Positions 28,903-39,032 of a stretch of 52,764 nucleotides of DNA are shown here, piece by piece; position 1 is the first letter of the stretch; every line of letters starts with the position of its first letter. Position numbers and translations under genes: made by a program. Under the pieces are notes generated by a model, which was given only the letters and a program-made list of their open reading frames with translations, made no database searches and had not been told where the DNA came from. Source of the stretch: Gemmatimonadales bacterium (GTDB taxonomy: Bacteria; Gemmatimonadota; Gemmatimonadetes; Gemmatimonadales; GWC2-71-9); NCBI GenBank assembly GCA_025928645.1, contig JAICJD010000005.1, positions 1-52,764 of the forward strand, written 5' to 3'.

Positions 28903-30411
28903 TCACTGCCGCCGGCGCTCGGTCCGCTCGGCCTCGCTCGCCAGCGCCAGAGCCAGCAAGACGGCTCGGGCCTTCGCCTCCGTCTCCCGCCACTCGGCGG
29001 CGGGGTCGGAATCCGCGACGATGCCGGCGCCGGCCTGTACCCACGCCCGCCCGCCGCGCATGACGCAGGTACGGATCGTGATGGCGGTGTCCATCGTGCG
29101 GCCGCCCCAGCCGATGTAGCCTACCGCGCCGGCGTAGGGACCGCGGCGCACCGGCTCGAGCTCGTCGATGATCTGCATCGCGCGCACCTTGGGCGCGCCG
29201 GATACCGTGCCGGCCGGGAACGACGCCGTGAGCGCGGCGACCGCGTCGAGCCCCTCGCGCAGCCGGCCGCGCACCTCGCTCACCAGGTGCATCACGTGGG
29301 AGTACCGTTCGATCGTCATGAACGCGGTGAGGCGCACCGAGCCGAACTCGGCCACGCGCCCGACGTCGTTCCGCCCCAGGTCCACCAACATCAGGTGCTC
29401 CGCGCGCTCCTTCGGGTCGGCGGTGAGCTCGGCGGCCAGCGCGGCGTCTTCCTCGCCGTTCGCGCCGCGGGGCCGGGTGCCGGCGATGGGCCGCACGGTC
29501 ACCTCGCCGTCCTCCACGCGCACGAGAATCTCGGGCGAGCTCCCGATGATCTGGAGGTCGTCGCAGTGGAGATAGTAGAGATACGGCGCCGGGTTGAGCG
29601 CGCGGAGGTAGCGGTAGGTCAGGAACGGATCGGGCGCCGCCACCTCCAGCCGGCGGGACAGCACCGTCTGGAAGGTGTCGCCCGCGGCGATGTACTCCTT
29701 GATCCGGTCGACGTCGGCCTGGAATCGGTCGTCGGCGTAGGGCGACGCGGCGGGCGGCAGGCGCGCGGGCGGCTCGATGGCGAGCGGACGCACAGCGCCC
29801 GGCGCGCCGAGGCGCCTCACCCACTCGTCGATGCGCGCGGAGGCGGCGGCATAGAGGCGCCGCAGCTCCTCGTCGTCCGCCTCCGGGTCGACCTCCACGT
29901 TCGCGATGACCGTGGCGCGGTTGTACAGGTTGTCGAGCACGAGCAGCGTGTCGGTCACCATCATGAGGGCGTCGGGCAGGCCGCGGTCGTCCGGCGGCGC
30001 GTCGGGCAGCGTCTCGATGGTCCGCACGATGTCGTAGCCCAGGTAGCCCACCGCGCCGCCGGTGAAGCGCGGGAGGCCGGGCACGTCCACCGGCGGATGG
30101 CGCCGCAGCAGCGTTCCCAGGTGCTCGAGTGGCGCCACATCCTCGCCGACGAGCTGCCAGCCCTGTTCCCGCGTCCACCGCTCGGCGCGGCGGCCCTGGT
30201 AGCGGTACACCTCGCGCGGATCGGTGGACAGGAACGTGTAGCGCGCCCACCGCTCGCCGCCCTCCAGCGACTCGAGCAGGAAGCCGTAGGGCCCGCGGTG
30301 CAGCTTGGTGAAGGCCGAGACCGGCGTGTCGCCGTCGAGGACGACCTCGCGGGTCACCGGCACCATGGCGCCGCCCTGACGGGCGCGCGCCGCGAAGGCG
30401 TCGAAGCTCAT
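28903..30411 (-). CDS. trpE: Anthranilate synthase component I
   Basis: LYYLHCDDLQIIGSSPEILVRVEDGEVTVRPIAGTRPRG, LVDLGRNDVGRVAEFGSV, FPAGTVSGAPKVRAMQIIDELEP, GAVGYIGWGG. Confidence 0.96.
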   Translation of the reverse strand: MSFDAFAARARQGGAMVPVTREVVLDGDTPVSAFTKLHRGPYGFLLESLEGGERWARYTFLSTDPREVYRYQGRRAERWTREQGWQLVGEDVAPLEHLGTLLRRHPPVDVPGLPRFTGGAVGYLGYDIVRTIETLPDAPPDDRGLPDALMMVTDTLLVLDNLYNRATVIANVEVDPEADDEELRRLYAAASARIDEWVRRLGAPGAVRPLAIEPPARLPPAASPYADDRFQADVDRIKEYIAAGDTFQTVLSRRLEVAAPDPFLTYRYLRALNPAPYLYYLHCDDLQIIGSSPEILVRVEDGEVTVRPIAGTRPRGANGEEDAALAAELTADPKERAEHLMLVDLGRNDVGRVAEFGSVRLTAFMTIERYSHVMHLVSEVRGRLREGLDAVAALTASFPAGTVSGAPKVRAMQIIDELEPVRRGPYAGAVGYIGWGGRTMDTAITIRTCVMRGGRAWVQAGAGIVADSDPAAEWRETEAKARAVLLALALASEAERTERRRQ

Positions 30412-31007
30412 GGGGCGGCGGGCGCGGCCACCAGGTAGGTGCCCGGCGAGCCGATCGCCGCCTGCAGGTTGTCGGTGGCCGGGCGGGTGGTCGGAAGCAG
30501 GGACAGCGACTGGCCGGCGGCCTGGACCTCGCCGACCGAGAGCGCGCGCTCGTACAGCGCGTCGCTGCCATAGACGCTGCGCGCCCTGGCCGACGCCGAG
30601 AAGTAGCGGGGGTACTTGAAGACGACCGACGCGCCGCTCCGGAACGGCCGGCTCGTGACCAGCGCCAGCCCGTACACGCCCGGAAGCGGCCGGATGTCGA
30701 CCCGCACCGGCAGCCCGCTGTCGGCCCGGAACGCCGCCGGCGCGAAGCTGACCTCGGCGAAGACGACGTTCTCCGGCGGCCCGTGCCGGAGCACTACGAC
30801 GCGAGGCGTGCCGCCGGTGAAGGTGACCGACGTGTCGGACGGCGGCGGTCCCGCGGTCTCGAGCACGATCGCCGAGGCGAGCGGGATGACGCGGGTGGCG
30901 CTCGGCGCGACACCTCTCGCGCCGTTGCCCGGCCGGCCGCCGCATGCGGCCAGCGCGAGACAGAAGCTGCTTGCCCGGCTCCAGGACCTCCGGGATATTC
31001 CCGTCAT
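30408..31007 (-). CDS. Hypothetical lipoprotein
   Basis: Lipobox CLALAACGGRPG; start ATG at 31007; 4-nt overlap with trpE. Confidence 0.65.
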   Translation of the reverse strand: MTGISRRSWSRASSFCLALAACGGRPGNGARGVAPSATRVIPLASAIVLETAGPPPSDTSVTFTGGTPRVVVLRHGPPENVVFAEVSFAPAAFRADSGLPVRVDIRPLPGVYGLALVTSRPFRSGASVVFKYPRYFSASARARSVYGSDALYERALSVGEVQAAGQSLSLLPTTRPATDNLQAAIGSPGTYLVAAPAAP

Positions 31008-31030
31008 CGACTCCCCGTGAGAGGTGCGCA

Positions 31031-33073
31031 GTGCGACGTGCGGTCGGTGTGGCCATGCTGCTCGCCCTGGGCCACGCGTTCCCGCTCGTCGCCCAGGCGT
31101 GGAACGCGCCGGCGGCGCGCGCGCTCGCGCAGCGCGCCACGGCACGGCGGCTCGCGACGCAGACCGACTCGACGCTCACGAGCTACCGGACCCGCGCGCA
31201 CGGCTTCGTGTTCTTCCTGGCGCAGGTGGGTGAGGGGCTGACCGAGCCGCCCCGGCTGGTCAAGGCCGACGAGCTCCGGGTGGAAGTGTATTGGCGGGCC
31301 CCGGACCGGAGCAAGCAGGTGATTCTCGGCTGGCGCGACGGCGCCTTCCTGCCGACCGACATCCACTACCACCGCGATCACCTCGGCATCGTCACCAACA
31401 ACTTCGGCAACGTCATCCGCATCGGCGAGGGCGACGAGGTGCGCGACGTCCCCCACCCGCTCAGCCCCGCGGGGCGCGAGGCGTACGACTTCGCGCTGGG
31501 CGACTCGCTGGCGATCCGCACGGCCGCGGGCGAGACCACCGTGCGCGAGCTCATGGTGCGTCCCCGCTCGTTCGCGCGTCCGCTCGTGGTCGGGACGCTC
31601 TACCTCGACGTCGCGACCGCGGAGCTGGTGCGCTTCCGCTTCAGCTTTACGTCCGCCGCCTATCTCGATCCGCAGCTCGAGGACATCAGCATCGTGCTCG
31701 AGAACTCGCTGTTCGAGCAACGCTACTGGCTCCCCTACCGCCAGGAAGTCGAGATCCGGCGCCGCACCAGCTGGCTCGACTTTCCGGCGCGCGGCATCAT
31801 CCGCGGCCGCTGGGAGATCGAGGGCTACGACCTCAACGTCCCGCTACCCGACGGGGTGTTCGAGGGCCCGGCCATCGGCGGGCTCGCCCGGCCCGCTCCG
31901 GCCGATTCGAGCTGGGGCGAGCCGCTGAGCCGGGCGATCGCGGGCGTCGCGCCGCCGGTCAACCGGCAGGACATGGACGCTCTGCGGGTCGAGGTGGAGC
32001 GGATCGCCGGCGCGCGGGCGCTGAGCGGCCTGCCCGCGAGCCGGCTCGCGGCCGGCTCCATCAGCGACATGGTGCACGTGAACCGGGTGCAGGGCCTCGC
32101 GCTCGGCTTCGCGGGCATTGTCGGGCTGCGGGAGCGGCGCGTCCAGGTGAGGCCCTCGATCGGGTACGGGACCTCGGACCACCGCGTGACCGGGGGACTC
32201 GAGGTGGATGCCGGGCTCGGCGCGACCCGACTTCGGCTCACGGGCGGCCGCCGGCTGGGGGACCTGAGCGATGTGCCGGTCATCTCTCCCGCGCTCAACA
32301 CGCTGCTCGCCCAGGAAGGCGGCCGCGACCACGGCGACTACGTGCTGCTCACCGGCGCATGGGCCGGCGTCCGGCATCGGCTGAGCGGCCGCACCTCGGC
32401 CGACCTGTCGGTCGGAGTGGAGGAGTCGCGCTCGGTCGCCACGCGGGCGACCCCCGCGACCGGCCGCTACGCGCCGAACCCCGCCCTCGGGTCGGGGACG
32501 CGGGGCGTCGCCCGGCTCGAACTCGAGCGCGCGAGCGGCGGCATTGCCGTGCGTCAGGACCTCCAGGGGCGCCTCCGGCTCGAGGCGGGCACCGGTCCGC
32601 GGAGTTATGCCCGGGCGACGCTGGAAGGCCGCTGGCTCACGACCCTGGCCGGGCACGAGCTGGTCTCCCGGGCGTACCTGGGGACGGGCACCGGCGGGCT
32701 CCCGGCTCACCGCAGCTTCGTGCTCGGCGGCCGTGGCACGCTGCCGGGCGAGCCGTTCCGCGCCTACGGCGGGCGTGACATGGCACTGGCGCAGGTGGAG
32801 TGGCGGTTCGAGGCGCCGATTCCCGCGCTGCCGCTCGGGTCGTTCGCTTCTACCGGCCGACGCATGACCCTGGCGCCGTTCGTGGCGGCGGGAATCGCGG
32901 GGCGGTCGCTCGCGGGGTTGCCGTGGGGCGGCTCGGACGGGGTCCGGCCAGTGGCGGGCCTCGCGCTGGAGTGGTTCATGCGCCTGATCCGGGTCGAGGC
33001 GGGCGTTGGGCTTCGGGACGGCGATTTCGGGCTCACGGTCGACGTCAATCGGGACTGGTGGGGTCTGTTGTAG
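31031..33073 (+). CDS. Large secreted protein with C-terminal beta-barrel character
   Basis: Signal peptide VRRAVGVAMLLALGHAFPLVAQ; C-terminal strand-rich half with LPAHRSFVLGGRGTLPGEPFRAYGGRDMALAQVEWRFE. Confidence 0.7.
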   Translation: MRRAVGVAMLLALGHAFPLVAQAWNAPAARALAQRATARRLATQTDSTLTSYRTRAHGFVFFLAQVGEGLTEPPRLVKADELRVEVYWRAPDRSKQVILGWRDGAFLPTDIHYHRDHLGIVTNNFGNVIRIGEGDEVRDVPHPLSPAGREAYDFALGDSLAIRTAAGETTVRELMVRPRSFARPLVVGTLYLDVATAELVRFRFSFTSAAYLDPQLEDISIVLENSLFEQRYWLPYRQEVEIRRRTSWLDFPARGIIRGRWEIEGYDLNVPLPDGVFEGPAIGGLARPAPADSSWGEPLSRAIAGVAPPVNRQDMDALRVEVERIAGARALSGLPASRLAAGSISDMVHVNRVQGLALGFAGIVGLRERRVQVRPSIGYGTSDHRVTGGLEVDAGLGATRLRLTGGRRLGDLSDVPVISPALNTLLAQEGGRDHGDYVLLTGAWAGVRHRLSGRTSADLSVGVEESRSVATRATPATGRYAPNPALGSGTRGVARLELERASGGIAVRQDLQGRLRLEAGTGPRSYARATLEGRWLTTLAGHELVSRAYLGTGTGGLPAHRSFVLGGRGTLPGEPFRAYGGRDMALAQVEWRFEAPIPALPLGSFASTGRRMTLAPFVAAGIAGRSLAGLPWGGSDGVRPVAGLALEWFMRLIRVEAGVGLRDGDFGLTVDVNRDWWGLL

Positions 33074-33143
33074 CCCTCTTATCTTCAGCTTACGGCGTAC
33101 CCCGCTGCCAACCCGCCGTCCCCACAAGCGCCAGAGCCGATCG

Positions 33144-35402
33144 ATGCAGTTCACCGACGAATGGCTGGTTCATACCATCGAGCCCTTGCTGCCCGATGGC
33201 ACCGTCGCGGCCATCCGGCAGGAGCCCGCGCCGGCGCCCGGGTCGCTCTGGGAAATCCTGGTGCAGCGGAAGCTGGCCGGCGACGACCAGATCGTGCAGG
33301 CGCTCGCCAAGCGCTTTCGGATCCCGGTGGCCGATCTGAGCCGGACCGACGCCAAGCTGCAGCAGACGGTCCCCGAGCAGGTCGCCCGGCGGTTCAACGT
33401 CGTGCCGGTCCGGCAGACCGATTCGTACCTCGAGGTCGCCACCGCCAACCCGTTCGACATCGACGCGGAGAAGATGCTGGCCTTCGCCACCGGCCGCGAA
33501 GTTCGCATGCTGCTCGCGTCGCCCGCCATGATCCGCCATCGGCTGGACGAGATGTACCGCGGCGAGGACGCGGTCAATCGGCTGCTCGAGGGCCTCGGCG
33601 GCAACTTCGAGGTGAAGGAGCTCGTCGAGGAGGAAGAGGAGGCCGCGGCCAGCGCGGAGGAGGCCAGCCAGCGCCCGATCATCCGGCTGGTGGACGTCAT
33701 GCTGGCCGACGGCGTGACGAGCCGCGCCAGCGACATCCACGTCGAGCCCATCGAAGGCGGAGTCGTGGTGCGCTACCGGATCGACGGCGTGCTGCGGCAG
33801 GTCATGAAGATCCCGCGGAACGCCGGCCTGCCGCTCATCTCGCGCATCAAGATCATGTCCGGGCTCGACATCGCCGACCGGCTCCGGCCGCAGGACGGTC
33901 GCGCGCGCGTCAGCGTGAACGGCGAGGCGGTGGACCTCCGGGTCTCGACGCTCCCGGCCTCGCTCGGCGAGAAGGTCGTGATCCGCATCCTGAGCCAGCG
34001 CGCCACGGTGCTGAGCCTCGAGGCGCTGGGCATGCATCAGAACGAGCAGGAGGCCATCCGCAACCTGCTCGCGTTCAAGGAGGGCATCCTGCTCGTCACC
34101 GGCCCCACGGGGTCGGGCAAGACGACGACGCTCTACTCCGCCATCCGGCTGATCCAGGGCGAGGGCGTCAACATCGTCACCGTGGAGGATCCGGTCGAGT
34201 ACCGGCTGGGCGAGAACATCGTCCAGGTCCAGGTGCACGAGAAGGCGGGCCTGACGTTCGCCTCCGCGCTGCGCTCGATCCTCCGCCAGGATCCCGACGT
34301 GGTGCTGATCGGCGAGATCCGCGACCAGGAGACCGCGCAGATCGCGCTGCAGGCCTCGTTGACCGGTCACCTGGTCCTCTCGACGCTCCATACCAACGAC
34401 GCGCCCAACGCGGTCACCCGGCTCGTCGACATGGGGATGGAGCCGTACAAGATCGCCTCCGCGCTCCGCGGCGTCGTCGCGCAGCGGCTCATGCGGCGGC
34501 TGTGCCTCGCCTGCCGCCAGGCGGCGGCCGACGCCGTCCCCGAGCGCGCGGCCCGATTCATCCCCGCCGGCACGGTGCTCTACCAGGCCATCGGGTGTCC
34601 CGAGTGCTCGCAGACCGGCTACCGCGGGCGGTTCAGCATCATGGAGGTGCTCACGGTCAACGGCGAAATCGAGCGGCGCATCGGCCAGGGGGCCACCGCC
34701 GACCAGATCGCCGAGGCGGCGCGGCAGGGCGGCATGCGCTCGCTGTGGGAGAGCGGGCTCCGCCACGTGCTCGCGGGCGAGTCGACGCTCGACGAGTTGC
34801 TCCGGGTCACCGACGTCCCGCTCGAGACGCCCCGTTCCCCGGCGCCCGCGCCGGAGGCCGTGCCCGACGCTCGACCCGGTCGAGGCGCGCCCCGGGCCCA
34901 GGCCCAGGCGGCACCACCGCCGGCGCCCGCGGCGCCGCCCGCCGGTTTTCCGGCGCTCGATTTCATGGACCTCGAGCTGGTGGACGAGCCCGGCACACCG
35001 GAAACGGGAGCGCCCGCGCGCCCTCAGGGCACCAAGGTTCTTCTGGTCGAGGACGAGGAACAGCTCCGGCGGGTCATGAAGGACCTGCTCGAGCGCGAGG
35101 GATACATCGTCTCGGAGGCGCGCGACGGCGTGCAGGCGCTCGACCAGGTCGACCGCCACGCGCCCGACATCATCGTGCTCGACCTCAACCTGCCGGGCCT
35201 CGACGGCTACAGCGTGCTGAAGCAGCTGCGCTCCCGGCCGGCCACCCGCGGCATCCCGGTCATGGTGCTCACGGCCAAGGGCGACGAGGACAACGAGGTG
35301 CGCGTGTTCGAGCTCGGGGCCGACGACTTCATCACCAAGCCATTCCGCGCCCGCGCCCTGTCGGCGCGGCTCGAGGCCGTCCTCGGCCGCCACCGCGCTT
35401 GA
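33144..35402 (+). CDS. GspE/PilB-type secretion/pilus ATPase with C-terminal receiver domain
   Basis: MshEN-like N-terminus; Walker A LVTGPTGSGKTTTLYSAI; Walker B DPDVVLIGEIRD; CxxC pairs LCLACRQ/GCPECSQTGYRGR; then KVLLVEDEEQLRRVMKDLL...IIVLDLNLPGLDGYSVL...VLTAKGD...FITKPF. Confidence 0.95.
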   Translation: MQFTDEWLVHTIEPLLPDGTVAAIRQEPAPAPGSLWEILVQRKLAGDDQIVQALAKRFRIPVADLSRTDAKLQQTVPEQVARRFNVVPVRQTDSYLEVATANPFDIDAEKMLAFATGREVRMLLASPAMIRHRLDEMYRGEDAVNRLLEGLGGNFEVKELVEEEEEAAASAEEASQRPIIRLVDVMLADGVTSRASDIHVEPIEGGVVVRYRIDGVLRQVMKIPRNAGLPLISRIKIMSGLDIADRLRPQDGRARVSVNGEAVDLRVSTLPASLGEKVVIRILSQRATVLSLEALGMHQNEQEAIRNLLAFKEGILLVTGPTGSGKTTTLYSAIRLIQGEGVNIVTVEDPVEYRLGENIVQVQVHEKAGLTFASALRSILRQDPDVVLIGEIRDQETAQIALQASLTGHLVLSTLHTNDAPNAVTRLVDMGMEPYKIASALRGVVAQRLMRRLCLACRQAAADAVPERAARFIPAGTVLYQAIGCPECSQTGYRGRFSIMEVLTVNGEIERRIGQGATADQIAEAARQGGMRSLWESGLRHVLAGESTLDELLRVTDVPLETPRSPAPAPEAVPDARPGRGAPRAQAQAAPPPAPAAPPAGFPALDFMDLELVDEPGTPETGAPARPQGTKVLLVEDEEQLRRVMKDLLEREGYIVSEARDGVQALDQVDRHAPDIIVLDLNLPGLDGYSVLKQLRSRPATRGIPVMVLTAKGDEDNEVRVFELGADDFITKPFRARALSARLEAVLGRHRA

Positions 35403-35497
35403 GCCGGCCGCCGACCTCTCCGCCCGAATCGCCTCCCGCCCGACCGACCAGCAGCCCACCGCCCGGACCGGCGGCGGACTGGCGCGCCGCGGACGGC

Positions 35498-36589
35498 GTG
35501 CCTGACGACGTGGAGGGGCTCGCCCTCATCAAGCCGGCGGTTCGTGCCCAGGCGGGGTACACGCTGAGCGCGCCCGCGGCCCCGCGGAAGCTCAACCAGA
35601 ACGAGAGCCCGTGGGACGTTCCGCCCGCGCTCAAGCGCGAGATCCTCGCCGCCGCGGAGGCGGCGCCGTGGCAGCGCTATCCGGAGTTCGCGCCGCCCGA
35701 GCTGCTCGCCGCGCTGGCCGACCGCTACGGCTGGACGCCCGAGGGTATCCTGGTGGGGAACGGCTCGAACGAGCTGATCCAGGCCACGCTCACCACGACG
35801 CTCGAGCCCGGCGACGTGGTGGTGGCGCCCTCGCCGACCTTCTCGCTGTACCGGCTTCTCAGCGGGGTCCTCGGCGGGCGCTACCGGCCGGTGCCGCTCG
35901 GCCGAAGCTTTGCGTACGACGTAGACGCGCTGATCGACGCGGCCGTGCGCGAGCGGGCGCGCGTCGTGGTGCTCAACTCGCCCAACAATCCGACCGGGAG
36001 CGCGCTCCCCGAGGGGGCGGTGGCGCGCGTGCTCGAGGAGACCGGCGCGCTCGTCGTCTGCGACGAGGCGTACCAGGAGTTCGGCGGGCCGACGGCGCTA
36101 CCGCTCCTCCGGACCAGCTCGCGGCTCGTCGTGCTCCGGACCTTCTCCAAGGCGCTCGGCCTCGCGGGACTACGGTTCGGGCTCGCCCTGGCGCACCCCT
36201 CGGTGGCGCGCGAGATCGCCAAGGCCAAGCTGCCTTACAACGTGAACGTGGTCACCCTCGCGGCGGCCGCGGCGGCGCTCCGGCACGGCGAGGCGTTGGC
36301 CGAGCGGACCCGGACCATCGTCGAGCAGCGAGCGCGCCTGGTGGCCCGGCTGTCCGCGCTGTCCGCGCTCGACGTCTTCCCCAGCGCGGCCAACTTCGTG
36401 CTGATCCGCTGTCGCAGGCATCCGGCGCGCGAGGTATTCCGCCGGCTGCTCGACGAGCACGGGATCCTGGTGCGGGACGTATCGGGCACCAGCGAGCTCG
36501 CGCAGTGCCTTCGGATCTCGGTCGGCACGGCGGAGGACGTGGATGCCGTGGCGGACGCGCTGGCCGGCATCCTGGAGGATGCTCCGTGA
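35498..36589 (+). CDS. hisC: Histidinol-phosphate aminotransferase (alternative in-frame TTG at 35399)
   Basis: LNQNESPWDVPPALKREIL, NGSNELIQATLTTTLEPGDVV, LNSPNNPTGSALP, RTFSKALGLAGLRFG. Confidence 0.94.
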   Translation: MPDDVEGLALIKPAVRAQAGYTLSAPAAPRKLNQNESPWDVPPALKREILAAAEAAPWQRYPEFAPPELLAALADRYGWTPEGILVGNGSNELIQATLTTTLEPGDVVVAPSPTFSLYRLLSGVLGGRYRPVPLGRSFAYDVDALIDAAVRERARVVVLNSPNNPTGSALPEGAVARVLEETGALVVCDEAYQEFGGPTALPLLRTSSRLVVLRTFSKALGLAGLRFGLALAHPSVAREIAKAKLPYNVNVVTLAAAAAALRHGEALAERTRTIVEQRARLVARLSALSALDVFPSAANFVLIRCRRHPAREVFRRLLDEHGILVRDVSGTSELAQCLRISVGTAEDVDAVADALAGILEDAP

Positions 36590-36614
36590 GCGGGCGCGCC
36601 GGGGCGAGGTGAGC

Positions 36615-37205
36615 ATGGGCCGCATCGGTGAGATCCGGCGAGCCACGAAGGAAACCGACCTCCACGTCGTGGTGGACCTGGACGGCCGCGGCTCCGCGAT
36701 GGTGCGCACCGGGATCGGCTTCTTCGACCACATGCTCGACGCGCTCGCCCGCCATGCATTGCTCGACCTGACCGTCGAGGCGCAGGGCGATCTGCACGTG
36801 GACGGGCATCACACCGTCGAGGATACGGGGATCGCGCTCGGCATGGCGATCGAGCGCGCCCTGGGTGACCGGGCGGGGATCCGGCGCTATGCCGACGCCA
36901 CGGTGCCGCTCGACGAGGCCCTGGTGCGGGCGGTCGTGGATGTGTCCGGGAGGCCCTACCTCGCGTACCAAGTGGATATCCCCAAGTGGCAGATGCTGGG
37001 CGACTACGACGTGTTCCTCACGCCGGAGTTCTTCCGCGCCATCGCGCTCAACGCCGGGCTCACGGTGCACATGGACCTGCTCCGCGGCGACAACCCGCAC
37101 CATATCGTCGAGGCGGCCTTCAAGGCGTTCGCCCGCGCGCTCGACGGCGCGACCGCTCTCGACCCGCGCGTGGTCGGCGTGCCGTCCACCAAGGGCGGGC
37201 TGTGA
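36615..37205 (+). CDS. hisB: Imidazoleglycerol-phosphate dehydratase
   Basis: GIGFFDHMLDALARHALLDLTVEAQGDLHVDGHHTVEDTGIALG; GDNPHHIVEAAFKAFARAL. Confidence 0.98.
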   Translation: MGRIGEIRRATKETDLHVVVDLDGRGSAMVRTGIGFFDHMLDALARHALLDLTVEAQGDLHVDGHHTVEDTGIALGMAIERALGDRAGIRRYADATVPLDEALVRAVVDVSGRPYLAYQVDIPKWQMLGDYDVFLTPEFFRAIALNAGLTVHMDLLRGDNPHHIVEAAFKAFARALDGATALDPRVVGVPSTKGGL

Positions 37206-37822
37206 TCGTCGTGGTGGACTACGGGGTCAACAACCTCGCCAGCGTCGTCCGGGCGCTCGCGGCGGGCGGACATCCGGCCGCGCTCACCACCGACCCGGAC
37301 GAGGTGCGGCGCGCGGATCACCTCGTGATGCCGGGCGTGGGCAACTTCGGGCAGGCCTCGCGCACGCTCGCCGCGACCGGTCTCGGCGACGCGGTGCGCG
37401 ACGTCGCCGCCCGCGGGCAGGCGGTCCTCGGCATCTGCCTCGGGCTCCAGCTCTTCTTCGCCGCGAGCGCGGAGGCGCCCGACGCGCGCGGCCTCGGCAT
37501 TCTCGACGGGACGGTGGTCCGCTTCGACGTCGCGCGGCCCGTGCCGCACGTCGGGTGGGCCCGCGTCGAGCCGACCGCCGCCGGACGCCGGCATCCCGCG
37601 CTCCAGCCGGTGTTCCGCGGGGAGCCGAGGTTCTTCTACCACGTGCACAGCTATCACCCGGCCGGCCTGCCGCCGGACGACGTGCTCGCGACCGGCGACT
37701 ACGACGCCGTGTTCCCGACGCTCGTCGGCCGCGACAACGTGCTCGGCGCGCAGTTCCACCCCGAGAAGTCCCAGCGCGCCGGGATCGAGCTGCTCGACGC
37801 GTTCGCGCGGTGGCGGCCATGA
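37202..37822 (+). CDS. hisH: Imidazole glycerol phosphate synthase subunit HisH
   Basis: [52 protein letters not shown]. Confidence 0.97.
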   Translation: MIVVVDYGVNNLASVVRALAAGGHPAALTTDPDEVRRADHLVMPGVGNFGQASRTLAATGLGDAVRDVAARGQAVLGICLGLQLFFAASAEAPDARGLGILDGTVVRFDVARPVPHVGWARVEPTAAGRRHPALQPVFRGEPRFFYHVHSYHPAGLPPDDVLATGDYDAVFPTLVGRDNVLGAQFHPEKSQRAGIELLDAFARWRP

Positions 37823-38286
37823 CCACGGTGCGCGTCTCGCTGGTGGACTGCTACGTGCTGCGGGGCGCCGGGGCCGCGCTCGAGTGCCTGGTGCTGCGCC
37901 GCGCGCCCGGCGGGCGCTGCGCCGGCTCGTGGGAAGCGGTCCACGGGCACATCGAGTCCGGGGAGGCCCCGCCCGACGCCGCGCGGCGCGAGCTGGCCGA
38001 GGAAACCGGGCTCGCGCCCCTGCGTCTGTACAACCTGAGCCGGGTGGAAACCTTCTACCAGCACCGGCTCGACGAGGTCGCCCTGGTGCCGGTGTTCGCC
38101 GCGTTCGTCGCCGCGGACGCGGAGGTGCGCACCGGCGCCGAGCACGACGCCTTCGAGTGGCTCGCGCCCGATGCGGCGCGCCTGCGGTTCGCCTGGCCCC
38201 GCGAGGCGCGGGCCCTCGAGGACGTGGTACGGCTGCTCGGCGCGGGGGCCGCCGGCGCGGTGGAGGACGTCCTTCGGGTATGCTAG
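37819..38286 (+). CDS. Nudix hydrolase
   Basis: Nudix box [26 protein letters not shown] overlaps the hisH stop, TAG overlaps the hisF start. Confidence 0.93.
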   Translation: MTTVRVSLVDCYVLRGAGAALECLVLRRAPGGRCAGSWEAVHGHIESGEAPPDAARRELAEETGLAPLRLYNLSRVETFYQHRLDEVALVPVFAAFVAADAEVRTGAEHDAFEWLAPDAARLRFAWPREARALEDVVRLLGAGAAGAVEDVLRVC

Positions 38287-39032
38287 CCCGGCGCATCATC
38301 CCGTGTCTCGACGTGGCGGGCGGCAGAGTCGTGAAGGGAGTCCACTTCGCCGCCCTGCGCGACGCCGGCGATCCGGTCGAGCAGGCCGCGCGCTATGACG
38401 CCGAGGGGGCCGACGAGCTGGTGTTCCTCGACATCTCCGCGAGCCCCGAGGCGCGCCGCACCACGCTCGAGATGGTCGGCCGGGTGGCGGAGGCGATCTT
38501 CGTCCCGTTCACGGTGGGAGGCGGCATCCGCGCCGTCGCCGACGCGGGGGCCGCGCTCCGGGCCGGCGCCGATAAGATCGCGGTCAACACCGCGGCCGTG
38601 CGCGACCCGGATCTGGTGCCGCGGCTGGCGGAAAGCTTCGGCTCGCAGTGCGTCGTGGCGGCGGTCGACGTGAAGCGGAGCGACGGCCGGAGTACCGTGA
38701 TGGTCAACGGCGGGCGCGAGGCCACCCCGCTCGAGGCGGTGGAGTGGATCCGGCGCCTCGAGGCGCTCGGTGCGGGCGAGATCCTGCTCACCTCGATGGA
38801 CCGGGACGGCACCGGCGAGGGCTACGACCTGCCGCTGGTGCGCGCGGCGTCGGCCGCCGTCGGCATTCCGGTCATCGCCTCCGGCGGCGCGGGCCGGCTC
38901 GAGCACCTGGCCGAGGCCTTCGAGGCCGGGGCGCACGGCGTGCTCGCCGCCACCATTTTCCACTATCAGGGCTCGTCGCTGCCGGAGGCGCGTGCGTTTC
39001 TGCGCGCGCGCGGCTACCCGGTGCGGCCGTGA
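38280..39032 (+). CDS. hisF: Imidazole glycerol phosphate synthase subunit HisF
   Basis: [78 protein letters not shown]. Confidence 0.98.
   Translation: MLARRIIPCLDVAGGRVVKGVHFAALRDAGDPVEQAARYDAEGADELVFLDISASPEARRTTLEMVGRVAEAIFVPFTVGGGIRAVADAGAALRAGADKIAVNTAAVRDPDLVPRLAESFGSQCVVAAVDVKRSDGRSTVMVNGGREATPLEAVEWIRRLEALGAGEILLTSMDRDGTGEGYDLPLVRAASAAVGIPVIASGGAGRLEHLAEAFEAGAHGVLAATIFHYQGSSLPEARAFLRARGYPVRP

Noticed and set aside
26459-30571. 1370-aa minus-strand ORF
   Set aside because: Out-of-frame shadow of trpE and the cyclase; Arg/Ala/Pro-rich low-complexity translation typical of high-GC antisense frames.
33090-35459. 789-aa minus-strand ORF opposite the pilus ATPase
   Set aside because: Antisense to a clearly conserved ATPase-REC CDS; His/Arg/Val-rich with no domain motifs.
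33161-35497. Long upstream extension of the hisC ORF (track start 33161)
   Set aside because: Out-of-frame read of the ATPase gene; HisC homology begins after about 35498.
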